The notes: a model not told the origin generated them from the letters alone. A stretch of DNA of 64,000 nt from Granulosicoccus sp964390335 (GCA_964390335.1 CAYMHU010000009.1:1-64000); one strand, 5' to 3'. Positions 18,123-26,566 are shown, counted from the stretch's first letter. Numbers and translations: made by a program.

Positions 18123-18681
18123 CTAAGCCTTCGATATCGTCGGCATGCAAACCACCTACTCGATCATGCACTCGTGCGCCGGTAGACATGACTAACGCCA
18201 GCAGTAACTCGTGGGCTTTTGGTCCGTCGTTACAACCGACTTCCATTGCATCGAAATGGCTTCTTACATACGCTGCGTTAATATGCGTAATAGGAATATC
18301 CAGACGAGTATTACAGCCGCCCACCTTTTTTGTTGAAGGCACAATGGCCTTTGCATCGCCCAACAGTTCACGCATGGCATACCCCCCGGGCACATGCCAT
18401 AGAGCACCATGTTCTATTTCTCCAGCTTCACCAACAATAGCGCCCTTGCCGTAGCCTTTCACGTTTTCTACGCCGCCTAAGGCATCAATGAGTTTTTGTG
18501 CAAGCATAAGCCCCAACGGCTTCAGATCATCCATGAAATGCGCAATGTCTTCGTGGTACTTACCTGCAAACGGATTCTCTATAACAGCCAAGGCAGAAGC
18601 CTTACGCAGCGGTACTGACACAACGGGACCGCCTTCGTGCCAAATCTCTTCTACATTAACTAGGATTTTTCTGGTTTGCAT
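18109..18681 (-). CDS. PF06684 'amino acid synthesis' family protein, copy 1
   Basis: 190 residues from the ATG at 18681, chosen because MQTRKILVNVEE aligns with the start of copy 2; an upstream ATG at 18714 would add 11 residues. Motifs: LAVIENPFAGKY, GYGKGAIVGEAGEIEHGAL, PSTKKVGGCNTRLDIPI, YVRSHFDAMEVGCNDGPKAHE and VGGLHADDIEGLDGLR. The near-identical ending (GGL-H-DD-EG-DGLR) in both copies supports an origin by duplication. It is the first gene of the minus-strand operon and its 3' end overlaps the UPF0280 gene by 14 bp. The 149 bp upstream are shared with the divergent enamidase-like gene and probably hold both promoters. Confidence 0.75.
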   Translation of the reverse strand: MQTRKILVNVEEIWHEGGPVVSVPLRKASALAVIENPFAGKYHEDIAHFMDDLKPLGLMLAQKLIDALGGVENVKGYGKGAIVGEAGEIEHGALWHVPGGYAMRELLGDAKAIVPSTKKVGGCNTRLDIPITHINAAYVRSHFDAMEVGCNDGPKAHELLLALVMSTGARVHDRVGGLHADDIEGLDGLR

Positions 18682-18830
18682 TATGAACAAGAACCTATTT
18701 AGTGCTTGAACCATTATTTAGCCTCTAATTACGCCATTAGGTCAAGTACAGCGCTGTTCATGGCATCACCGCCGCTGATTTGTTGCTAATATTCAATACA
18801 AACTGCTGCTTTACGTGGAGGAACTGCCCA

Positions 18831-20006
18831 ATGAGTAACGACGAGTCAAAACTGGTTATTAAGAATATTGGCCAAATCCTGTCAGGCAAACTAGAAGAAC
18901 CCTTGATCGACGGCGATTGCGTTATTGCGATAGACGGCGTTATCAGCAGCATTGGCCAATTCGCTGACCTAGATACCGATCAAGCCAACGTAACCGTAGA
19001 TGCCAATGGCGTATGGCTCAGCCCCGGCTTAATTGACAGCCATGTGCACCCTGTCATCGGTGATTACACGCCACGTCAGCAGCAAGTCCACTGGATAGAC
19101 TCCTGTTTACATGGCGGTGTGACAACCATGATTTCAGCCGGCGAGGTACACCTGCCCGGACGACCCAAAGATATTGTTGGACTGAAAGCCATGGCCATCG
19201 CTTCGCAACGCTGGTACGAGAATTTCAGACCATCCGGCGTCAAGATGATTGCCGGTGCACCGGTACTCGAAGAAGGCATGGAAGAAAACGATTTCAAAGA
19301 ACTTGCAGAAGCCGGTGTCAAACTCTTAGGTGAAGTGGGCCTGGGTTCAGTTAAGGCCGGTGAAACCGCTGCGCAGATGGTTAAGTGGGCGCGTAAGTAC
19401 GGTATTCAGTCCACTATTCACACTGGCGGCCCATCGATTCCTGGCTCAGGTCTTATCGACAAAGATGTGGTGCTGGAGGCTGATGCCGATATCATTGGTC
19501 ATATCAACGGCGGTCACACGGCATTACCCGATGATCAAATCATGTGTCTGTGCGAGGGTTGCACGCGCGGCATTGAGATCGTACACAACGGAAATGAACG
19601 TGCCGGTCTGTTGGCTATGCGCACAGCATTTGAAATAGATCAATCTGAGCGCGTTATTCTTGGTACAGACTCACCGGCTGGGTCAGGTGTACAACCGCTT
19701 GGTATTCTGCGCATGATCGCCATGCTGTCCAGCCTTGGAAACGTACCAGCCGAAATCGCGTTTTGTTTCGCAACAGGCAATACAGCACGCATGCGAGAAT
19801 TGGATTCAGGGATTATTGAAGTGGGCAAATCAGCCGATCTGCTATTGCTCGATCAGGCGCAACATTCACCCGGTAAAGACATGCTGGAGAGCATTCAACA
19901 GGGTAATCTGCCCGGTATTGGTATGACCATTATAGATGGGCAAGTAACGTCAACACGCAGCAGAAATACACCGCCCGCCACAAAACTACCAAGCATCGTG
20001 GCTTAA
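18831..20006 (+). CDS. enamidase-like amidohydrolase
   Basis: 391 residues from the ATG at 18831, preceded by GGAGG at 18817-18821; an in-frame upstream ATG at 18780 has no such site. Candidate metal ligands are H71 and H73 (LIDSHVHP), E168 (GEVGLG), H197 (TIHTGG), H224 (GHINGG) and D280 (LGTDSPAGSG). It is strikingly like E. barkeri enamidase as I remember it, including GGVTTMISAGEVHLPGRPKD and the ending SRNTPPA. That enzyme hydrolyses 1,4,5,6-tetrahydro-6-oxonicotinate to 2-formylglutarate and ammonia. It is divergent from the reductase-like operon, consistent with consecutive steps. It also overlaps the convergent dehydroquinase-like gene at a shared TTAA (20003-20006). The exact cyclic enamide substrate is unproven. 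Confidence 0.8.
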   Translation: MSNDESKLVIKNIGQILSGKLEEPLIDGDCVIAIDGVISSIGQFADLDTDQANVTVDANGVWLSPGLIDSHVHPVIGDYTPRQQQVHWIDSCLHGGVTTMISAGEVHLPGRPKDIVGLKAMAIASQRWYENFRPSGVKMIAGAPVLEEGMEENDFKELAEAGVKLLGEVGLGSVKAGETAAQMVKWARKYGIQSTIHTGGPSIPGSGLIDKDVVLEADADIIGHINGGHTALPDDQIMCLCEGCTRGIEIVHNGNERAGLLAMRTAFEIDQSERVILGTDSPAGSGVQPLGILRMIAMLSSLGNVPAEIAFCFATGNTARMRELDSGIIEVGKSADLLLLDQAQHSPGKDMLESIQQGNLPGIGMTIIDGQVTSTRSRNTPPATKLPSIVA

Positions 20007-20893
20007 GCCGACAAATTGATAATATTACTGATTTTTAGCGTTGCTTGCTGTTGTTCAAGCAATGCTTGATCGGTGTTAGCAAAACCCACGTACGCAATAT
20101 TCGTACTTGCGTTCTGATTACTGTGTTGTTGACGTTTATCCGCAATATACGCATCTACTTTTTCTGGCTGACCAACCACGGCCACGATAGAAGTTGAGTC
20201 AGACATTTGCATACATCCATAGCGATGAATCATCAGTGAAATATCAACCTGCCCCGGAGCTACCGGCAAGCCGAAACTCGCATAGCTGATGGGCGAACCA
20301 TGAGCGATCGTTAAGATGCGACTACAAGCGCCTTTTTCCCCCATGGTAAACCCTATACGTTTAATACCCGTTTTCGCATTGGCTACCCAGCCAAGCATTA
20401 CCGCCGCGTCAGCGATATCATGTCCGGTGGGGATGATCTTCACAGCAGAGGGTTGTTGCGCCTCCATCTCAAAACTCAACGCCTGCAGTTCGCTCGCCGT
20501 TAACATGCGTTCAAAGTTGTGATAACTCAATATGATCGGCACAGACTGACTCAGCATATGTTTTGAGGATTCTGTGCCGTGCTCTAAATCGATTATATCG
20601 GCACCGCGTTCTAATGCAGTTGAGCATAGTTGAATTCGTTGCGTTTCATCACCAGTAAATCGCCCACCTTGGTCTGCGTGACGATACGTAAATAGCGTGG
20701 CCAAGCCAGCGTGTTTAGCTTGCTCAACAAGCGCGAGTAAATCCGGTTCAGTGAAACCTGAATACAACAGCAAATCTGCTCTGATTTCAACGCATTTCAA
20801 CGCCATACTTAGCGCTTGATCAAGCTGCTCTGCGGACTCGTCAATGATTCCGATGACGCCCTGTAGCGGAAATGGCAACCCTGAATTTGACAT
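20003..20893 (-). CDS. type I 3-dehydroquinate dehydratase-like Schiff-base lyase
   Basis: 296 residues with the full active-site set of class I dehydroquinases: E37-R38 in CVEIRADLL, TYRHADQGGRF (~69-79), H125 in LSYHNFERM, Schiff-base K152 in AVKIIPTG, and the substrate-carboxylate segment MGEKGACSRI...GLPVAPGQVD. Class I enzymes dehydrate 3-dehydroquinate to dehydroshikimate through a lysine imine. About 50-60 residues beyond the usual ~240 extend the C-terminus and look like the start of a shikimate-dehydrogenase-type region (GCMQMSDSTSIVAVVGQPE). The gene sits in a catabolic block rather than with aro genes, downstream of a VOC gene by 42 bp. It may serve quinate/shikimate use, or a lyase step on a beta-hydroxy-ketone in the ring-opening pathway. 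Both are inference. Confidence 0.75.
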   Translation of the reverse strand: MSNSGLPFPLQGVIGIIDESAEQLDQALSMALKCVEIRADLLLYSGFTEPDLLALVEQAKHAGLATLFTYRHADQGGRFTGDETQRIQLCSTALERGADIIDLEHGTESSKHMLSQSVPIILSYHNFERMLTASELQALSFEMEAQQPSAVKIIPTGHDIADAAVMLGWVANAKTGIKRIGFTMGEKGACSRILTIAHGSPISYASFGLPVAPGQVDISLMIHRYGCMQMSDSTSIVAVVGQPEKVDAYIADKRQQHSNQNASTNIAYVGFANTDQALLEQQQATLKISNIINLSA

Positions 20894-20935
20894 AGATGAT
20901 GCTGGGGAATGCGTTTAACAGATGCTTATATTCTA

Positions 20936-21604
20936 CTACGAAACCAGACGCCGACCAACGGGACTATCGATGTTTGCGATCAGTGACGGCTCATCTGAAC
21001 CTGAGCTCGTTACCGTTGCCAGATTTTCTGCACCGATGATTTGAAGCGCTTGTTTAATCTTGTGCGGATCGGGGTGTCGGAGTGTGAGTTCTTGAAGGTG
21101 CAAACCATTCGATTGCATTGCGCCTGCCGGATGAGTGCCACTCTGCCATTCAATTAACGATGGAATAACACCATGCTCTATCAGCGCTCCGTCTTCCGGT
21201 ACGCTTAAACGCCACTGCAGATCGCCTCGTCGTAACTCGACAGCGTTACCCACATGAATACCCAATGACTGCAACGCACTGATCGATTTATCTAAATTTG
21301 GCGTACCAACAACCCAAGTGAGTAGTTTAGGCATAGGGCTCAAGCGCTTTTGGGTCGCAGGCGAGTCCAAGGAGAACCACCGCGTACGCTCGGGTGCAGG
21401 CGCTGCCTGATCGATTGCAATAATTTCTAGAAACGCGGTATCTGACATTGAAGACAGTAAATTATGCGTGCTCATGTCAGGGTGCTTACCGCCGGTGGCG
21501 ATTTCAGATTCAAACACCTGAGTGAACCACTGCCTACCCATAGTGAGATCCTGGGCGCCAATGACAAGATGATCAAAAACACATTTTTCAGCCGTATCCG
21601 ACAT
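20936..21604 (-). CDS. VOC-superfamily protein (glyoxalase-like, PF13468 type)
   Basis: 222 residues. The opening FDHLVIGAQDLTMGRQWFTQVF is the first beta-alpha-beta unit of a vicinal-oxygen-chelate fold, with the first metal ligand H probably in FDHLVI. GKHPDMSTHNLLSSM and FLEIIAID continue the pattern, and a second module begins near LHLQELTLRHPDP. The overall order fits the glyoxalase-like family PF13468. Members include dioxygenase-, lyase- and epimerase-like proteins, and I cannot predict the reaction. It is the likely first gene of a two-gene minus-strand unit with the dehydroquinase-like lyase. Confidence 0.7.
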   Translation of the reverse strand: MSDTAEKCVFDHLVIGAQDLTMGRQWFTQVFESEIATGGKHPDMSTHNLLSSMSDTAFLEIIAIDQAAPAPERTRWFSLDSPATQKRLSPMPKLLTWVVGTPNLDKSISALQSLGIHVGNAVELRRGDLQWRLSVPEDGALIEHGVIPSLIEWQSGTHPAGAMQSNGLHLQELTLRHPDPHKIKQALQIIGAENLATVTSSGSDEPSLIANIDSPVGRRLVS

Positions 21605-21723
21605 ATCTTGATATTATCCGTGGTTAAGCGACAGTCCGCTTAATTTTACAAAAATACTGACTCTCTACACATTTTCCTGCTGCACGCTAATTACCCGACT
21701 TAACCTTAGAGACAATTAAACTG

Positions 21724-22626
21724 GTGTCAACCCCATCACCTGTAACCACAACATCCCCAGCAGGTGTCACCGATTACGCGCTACTGGTTTTTCTGGCGCT
21801 AATATTTGGCTCAAGCTTTATGTTTACCAACATTAGCGTGTCTCAAATACCTCCGCTAACCGTTGCAGCCAGTCGCCTGGCGCTTGCGTGTATCGTTGTC
21901 GTTCCCGTCATGCTGTTCAAGCGGCAATCCTTGTCATTCAGTTTGCAAACCTGGTTTTGGATTGCACTGGCGGCTTTATTGGGTAATGCAATTCCATTTT
22001 CGCTTATTAGTTGGGGGCAGATACGGGTTGATGCAGGATTAACATCCATTTTTATGGCAATTATGCCGCTGACCACAATATTGCTAGCGCACTGGCTTAC
22101 GCAGGACGAGAAATTAAATCGACACCGATTAATCGGTGTAATTTTCGGTATGGTAGGTGTGGCCGTACTGTTTGGCTGGCAGAGTTTATCTACCTTGGGT
22201 GACCAAACACTACGACAACTCGCCATTGTATTAGCCACAGTGTGCTATGCGCTGAATTCAATCATTACTAAAAAGCTGACGGCGTTACCGCGCTATGCAA
22301 TCATCGTTGCTATTTTGCTATGTGGCGCTATACAACTGGTGCCAATAAGCTTGGCGTTAGAACAACCGTGGACGGTGAACCCTGATCGCTCAGTTTGGGT
22401 ATCGCTAATCGCTTTGGCTATTGGACCCACAGCGCTAGCCACACTCATTATTTTAGTCATTATTGATCGCAGAGGCGCTTCGTATTTAAGCCAGATAAAT
22501 TTTTTAGTACCCGTATTCGGGGTGTTGTTAGCTGCATTGTTCTTAAACGAAACATTGCCAGCCAACGGCTACATTGCGTTGGTACTCATCTTTATAGGTT
22601 TAGCTATTTCCAGACGCGGCAATTAG
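21724..22626 (+). CDS. DMT-family transporter, EamA type
   Basis: 300 residues from a GTG at 21724. Ten hydrophobic segments form two five-helix EamA repeats: the first starts YALLVFLALIFGSSFMFTNI, the second AIVLATVCYALNSIITK. The motif PPLTVAASRLALA is typical. EamA proteins export or import small metabolites such as amino acids and their derivatives across the inner membrane. The substrate is unknown. It converges with a second DMT gene (stops 5 bp apart) of different sequence, so this is not a recent tandem duplicate. Confidence 0.8.
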   Translation: MSTPSPVTTTSPAGVTDYALLVFLALIFGSSFMFTNISVSQIPPLTVAASRLALACIVVVPVMLFKRQSLSFSLQTWFWIALAALLGNAIPFSLISWGQIRVDAGLTSIFMAIMPLTTILLAHWLTQDEKLNRHRLIGVIFGMVGVAVLFGWQSLSTLGDQTLRQLAIVLATVCYALNSIITKKLTALPRYAIIVAILLCGAIQLVPISLALEQPWTVNPDRSVWVSLIALAIGPTALATLIILVIIDRRGASYLSQINFLVPVFGVLLAALFLNETLPANGYIALVLIFIGLAISRRGN

Positions 22627-22631
22627 TATTA

Positions 22632-23384
22632 TTAATTTTGTTGCTTACGCAGCGCTGTCACACCTTGACATAACACGGCAACAAGCACGATGGCGCCGCC
22701 AATGATCGTGTTTCGATCTGGGATTTCATTGATAGCTAACCACACCCATAGTGGTGATAACCCGGTTTCAGCTAAGGCTAACAATGGAATTTGCGCCGCA
22801 GGGACACTGCGCGATCCCAGCGTAATGAGAATAAACCCGGCGCCCACTTGAACACTGCCCATGCACACGGCAAGCAGCAAATCATTAAGGTTGATTTGAA
22901 AGCCCATTTGCAATGACATCACGGCCGGCACGCACATTCCCGCGGCCATGACACCAGCAAGCGCAGTCGGTGCCATCGCATCTGTGCGGGGCCCTAGATA
23001 ACGCAACGTGACAGCAAGGGCAGCAAACGACACCACGGCAACGCCAGCATACGCAATGCCTTTGATATCTCCCAGTTTGATGCCGCCATACACCATAACC
23101 AATACACCCAGAGCCGCCAGCAACATGGCGAACCAGGTTATCGGATTAACCTTTTCTTTGAGAATAAAATACGCTAACACAGCAGCAAGCACTGGNNNNN
23201 NNNNNNNNNNNNNNNNNNNNNNNNNNNNNNNNNNNNNNNNNNNNNNNNNNNNNNNNNNNNNNNNNNNNNNNNNNNNNNNNNNNNNNNNNNNNNNNACGTA
23301 CCTTACCAGTAGCCCACCAAAACTGAGAAACACGCCGGCTAATACAACGTATAAAACACCGCGCTGATAAGATTGTGTAGCCAT
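22632..23384 (-). CDS. DMT-family transporter, EamA type (interrupted by assembly gap)
   Basis: The visible part is 29 N-terminal residues (QRGVLYVVLAGVFLSFGGLLVRY), the gap, and about 187 C-terminal residues with at least six membrane segments. LAYFILKEKVNPITWFAMLL is a characteristic EamA repeat end. Both flanks read in one frame across the 100 N, so the true gap length is probably congruent to 1 modulo 3. The shown length of 250 is short for the family (about 290), so roughly 40-50 residues more than the N-run are likely missing. The gene is probably intact in the organism. The substrate is unknown. Confidence 0.8.
   Translation of the reverse strand: MATQSYQRGVLYVVLAGVFLSFGGLLVRYXXXXXXXXXXXXXXXXXXXXXXXXXXXXXXXXXXPVLAAVLAYFILKEKVNPITWFAMLLAALGVLVMVYGGIKLGDIKGIAYAGVAVVSFAALAVTLRYLGPRTDAMAPTALAGVMAAGMCVPAVMSLQMGFQINLNDLLLAVCMGSVQVGAGFILITLGSRSVPAAQIPLLALAETGLSPLWVWLAINEIPDRNTIIGGAIVLVAVLCQGVTALRKQQN
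23196..23295. other. assembly gap, 100 N
   Basis: A second run of exactly 100 N, inside the DMT transporter gene. The frame is consistent on both sides, so no neighbouring gene is hidden, but the real size is unknown. Confidence 0.98.
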
Positions 23385-23411
23385 CTTCAGTTGTTCGTGC
23401 TTAACGTTTAA

Positions 23412-24422
23412 TTACAAACCCATAACAACATTACCGATCATCGTATTTGATTCTACGTAATCATGCGCTGCAACCGCGTCAGCCAACTCAAAGACTTTGT
23501 CGACCCGTGGGCTAATGGCGCCGCTTGATAAAAAACGATTGATATCAACTATGGCCGCTTTCTTTGCGTGGTCCGGCATGCCATAAACAAAGACCAGCTG
23601 CAGATTCATGTTACGAAACATCAAGGGATAATAAGGTATTGCGGGATTCAGATCGCTACCTGACGCATACGCTGACACGCACCCATTGGCTTTTAATAGT
23701 TCAGGAATAAGTTGCATATGAGCCGCAAAATCAACATCCACTATTTGATCAATACCGTGTTGACCATAAGCCTTCAACAACTCATCTTTTAATGATTGTT
23801 CTTTATAATTGATTACGAGATCTGCCCCGGCATCATGGGCAATCTGTTGCTTTGCATCGGAACTTACGGTGGTTACCACATGAGCGTTAGCTGCCTTAGC
23901 CATTTGAACGGCTAATTGACCGACAGAACCGGCGCCACCTGGAATAAACAGCACTTTATTTTCAACGCTGCCATGACAAAACACAGCCCGATGCGCAGTC
24001 ATGGCAGGCACACCTAAGCATGCCCCCGATTCATAGCTAACATTTTCAGGCAGTGCTGCTACATACTCTTGCGGGACCCGAATAATTTGACTCGCAGTGC
24101 CACTAACACCTTGGCTCAAACCATCAGCAGAGCGATTAACATTAAATAGCCAAACGCGCTGACCCACGGAGAAGCTTGATACATCGCTTCCTGTCTCCAG
24201 AATTTCCCCAGCGCCGTCATTGTGCACAATCACTTCATCGGCAACCATTGGACCCTGAGCGCCGATGCGGACTTTAATATCGGATGGATTAATACCGGAT
24301 GTATGCATGCGTACCAATACTTCATTTGGCGCAGGCGTTGGAGCTGCAATTTCTTTGATAAGCAATGCATCCTTGGCTGCGCCTCTGGAAACCGCCATTA
24401 ATGCTTGTACAGATTGGGACAC
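23412..24422 (-). CDS. zinc-independent quinone oxidoreductase-like MDR protein
   Basis: 336 residues of the medium-chain dehydrogenase/reductase superfamily. The GroES-like N-terminal half contains NEVLVRMHTSGINPSDIKVR. The nucleotide-binding half carries IPGGAGSVGQLAVQMAKAAN (about residues 160-179), where the AXXGXXG-type motif favours NADPH. The zinc-binding residues of alcohol dehydrogenases are absent, which points to the quinone oxidoreductase (QOR/CurA) branch reducing quinones or enones. The start at 24422 lies 27 bp from the end of the upstream intergenic AT-rich stretch. The gene is 27 bp upstream of the DMT gene on the same strand, so the pair may be an operon that exports or handles a reactive carbonyl. 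That link is inference. Confidence 0.82.
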   Translation of the reverse strand: MSQSVQALMAVSRGAAKDALLIKEIAAPTPAPNEVLVRMHTSGINPSDIKVRIGAQGPMVADEVIVHNDGAGEILETGSDVSSFSVGQRVWLFNVNRSADGLSQGVSGTASQIIRVPQEYVAALPENVSYESGACLGVPAMTAHRAVFCHGSVENKVLFIPGGAGSVGQLAVQMAKAANAHVVTTVSSDAKQQIAHDAGADLVINYKEQSLKDELLKAYGQHGIDQIVDVDFAAHMQLIPELLKANGCVSAYASGSDLNPAIPYYPLMFRNMNLQLVFVYGMPDHAKKAAIVDINRFLSSGAISPRVDKVFELADAVAAHDYVESNTMIGNVVMGL

Positions 24423-24582
24423 GTTAAGTTCCTTGATCGTTTAGGTAGTGATTAACAGTAACGATACTATAACGATGATGTATACCGGCAAATAAAGTTT
24501 GTTGACAACGGCTCAGATTGACTAAATACCGCCCGACGGCTACACTCCAGCAGCCTTGAAGTAGCAGAGTTTTCGGAGAAGA

Positions 24583-24942
24583 GTGATGATGCAGGCCATA
24601 CAGTACTGGGAAGATTTCCAGCGGCATTGGGAAGCATTTCAGCAACAGCCCTACGCCGATCTCATCATGATTGCCTTCGGTGGATTACTACTGCTTATCG
24701 GGGTGCTTAAAATCATTAGAAGTAGTTTGAAAATGCTCTTTTGGGTTATTTTATCTGCCATTGGGATTGCCTCTATTGCACATGGCATGGATGAATCTCC
24801 ATTCGAGTTAGCCAACGGTACAACGGATGATTTAACGGGCTATGTGGTTGCCGGAAAAGAGCTTTCTGCCGACGTGCTGCAGCTCATGTGCAGTAAATTG
24901 GATGAAGCCAGTGCTATTCTCCCCGACTCAACCCCACAATAG
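24583..24942 (+). CDS. hypothetical small membrane protein
   Basis: 119 residues. A GGAGAAG sits about 5 bp upstream of the ATG at 24583, which supports translation. Two adjacent hydrophobic segments (LIMIAFGGLLLLIGVLKII, residues ~27-45, and MLFWVILSAIGIASIAHGM, ~50-68) form a likely hairpin in the inner membrane. An acidic C-terminal tail of about 50 residues contains one cysteine (QLMCSKLDEA). I recognise no family. The 3' end overlaps the convergent crotonase gene by 29 bp, unusual for this window, where most convergent genes are separated or share only a few bases. Confidence 0.6.
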   Translation: MMMQAIQYWEDFQRHWEAFQQQPYADLIMIAFGGLLLLIGVLKIIRSSLKMLFWVILSAIGIASIAHGMDESPFELANGTTDDLTGYVVAGKELSADVLQLMCSKLDEASAILPDSTPQ

Positions 24943-25750
24943 ACGTCGTACTGCTGGTAAAGACAGCCGCGCGTTTTTCGATTTTAGCGCGCGCAGCTTC
25001 AATTTGATTTGCGGTACCAACCAACTCACCTTGCAAAGTAGCCTCCAAACGCAGTGCATCAGCCCGGTTTAGTGATGCTGCGTCACGCATTAACACTTTT
25101 GCACGCTGTACCGCATCGGGCGACAAAGACACAAGCCGCGCCAATAGCTCACGACAGTGACTGTCAGGGTTATCGACTAATCGCGTGACCAAACCTATAG
25201 CTTGTGCTTCTTGCGCCTTAACAACGCGACCGGTCATAACGAGCTCTGCAGCCACATCGCTTTTTACGAGTCGAGGCAGTGTTTGAGTGACGCCCATATC
25301 GGGGATTAAACCCCAGTTAATTTCGAACAACGAAAACGCAAGTGTTGGCGAACTAATCCGAAAATCAGCAGCAAGAGCGATTTGCGCACCAGCACCATAC
25401 ACTACACCTTGCAGACCCGCGACTACCGGGATATTTAAATCAAACCAGGCCAGTGCCGGTCGTTGAAACTCGTTGGCATCACATCCTGGCTCGATGTTGT
25501 TTGCTCGCTGTTTAAATACAGATGGATCGGAAACTGCTCCTTGTAAGAAATTGATATCAGCGCCCGCACAAAAATGCTCCCCACGTGCATGTATATAGAC
25601 TGCTCTAACGCTCTGGTTTGCTCTGACCTCCAGTGCAACTTCGTTAAGCTCATCAAACGCCTGTTGATCGAGCGCATTCATTTTGTCGGGTCGGTTAAAG
25701 ATGACCTCGGCTATGTTGTCTGTTACTTCCAGTACTATTCGATTAGACAA
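24914..25750 (-). CDS. enoyl-CoA hydratase/isomerase (crotonase) family protein
   Basis: 278 residues. The CoA-binding and first oxyanion-hole segment is GEHFCAGADINFL (57-69), and the second is GLQGVVYGAGAQIALAADFRI (111-131). The position equivalent to catalytic Glu144 of rat enoyl-CoA hydratase is Gln122 here (GAGAQIAL versus GGGCEL). The second acid is kept as Glu142 in LFEINWGLIPDMG. A classical two-glutamate hydratase is therefore unlikely; an isomerase or another crotonase reaction on an acyl-CoA is more probable. The start codon at 25750 faces the MobA-like gene, 59 bp from its start. The 3' end overlaps the small membrane protein gene. Confidence 0.82.
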   Translation of the reverse strand: MSNRIVLEVTDNIAEVIFNRPDKMNALDQQAFDELNEVALEVRANQSVRAVYIHARGEHFCAGADINFLQGAVSDPSVFKQRANNIEPGCDANEFQRPALAWFDLNIPVVAGLQGVVYGAGAQIALAADFRISSPTLAFSLFEINWGLIPDMGVTQTLPRLVKSDVAAELVMTGRVVKAQEAQAIGLVTRLVDNPDSHCRELLARLVSLSPDAVQRAKVLMRDAASLNRADALRLEATLQGELVGTANQIEAARAKIEKRAAVFTSSTTSIVGLSRGE

Positions 25751-25809
25751 TGCGTGTCTCCTTAATTAACCGTACATCGTGCAAGGTAATGTGCGATACA
25801 CTAATGCGC

Positions 25810-26454
25810 ATGTTACAGGATACCACCGCGATTTTACTCGCTGCCGGCGAATCTAAACGATTTGGAAGCAACAATAAACTGCTTGAGCCCATTGATGGCA
25901 AATCAATATTGCACCAGTGTGTCATTACACTGCTTCACTCCAACGTTCAGCGAATTGTAGTGGTGACCGGGCATAATCACGCGCTCATAAAGCAGTCGCT
26001 TGAAGCCTTTTATTCACAAAACGTGTATTCAAAAAACTTGAGCATATGCTTTAATTCACGTTATCAGCACGGCCAATCCAGCTCGATACACACTGGTATT
26101 GAGCATTGCAAAGAAAGCAGTGCCGTTTTGATTTGTCTGGCCGATATGCCTCACGTGCAGACAACCACTATCAATAGTTTACTGCGATCGGCTCAAGATA
26201 ACCCCCAAAGCACGATGGTAGCACCGCAATTTAATAACAAACGCGGCAATCCGGTTTTGTTTAAAAGGTCAGTGTTTGGTGATTTACTCTCGATTAACGG
26301 CGACACAGGCGCAAAGCACTATATCGACCAACATGCTGAACAACTAACGCTTGTGCAGGTTGACGACGCCGGCATTTGTCGAGATTACGACACACCCGGC
26401 GATTTCAGCAACTGCACAACCGCTAAACTGCCCGGCGGCATTCGCGAAGAATAA
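25810..26454 (+). CDS. MobA-like NTP transferase (possible molybdenum cofactor cytidylyltransferase)
   Basis: 214 residues from the ATG at 25810; a longer frame upstream overlaps the divergent crotonase start and precedes the conserved region, so I reject it. ILLAAGESKRFGSNNKLLEPI (8-28) is the nucleotide-binding signature LAAGxSxRFGxxK, and ICLADMPHV holds the metal-binding aspartate (about residue 112). The short form and KLLEPIDGKSILHQCV are like MocA/CoxC-type proteins that make molybdopterin cytosine dinucleotide for xanthine-oxidase-family hydroxylases. No such hydroxylase or XdhC-type chaperone is in the window, so a different nucleotidyl transfer is possible. Confidence 0.72.
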   Translation: MLQDTTAILLAAGESKRFGSNNKLLEPIDGKSILHQCVITLLHSNVQRIVVVTGHNHALIKQSLEAFYSQNVYSKNLSICFNSRYQHGQSSSIHTGIEHCKESSAVLICLADMPHVQTTTINSLLRSAQDNPQSTMVAPQFNNKRGNPVLFKRSVFGDLLSINGDTGAKHYIDQHAEQLTLVQVDDAGICRDYDTPGDFSNCTTAKLPGGIREE

Positions 26455-26566
26455 CCATAATTCATCAGAATTCATCCCAACGCGAACATGCGTAAAGTCT
26501 TATTGTCTGCTTAACTTACTTATCGAATACCCTACATTCGCAAATTAGTGAGTATATAAGACACCC

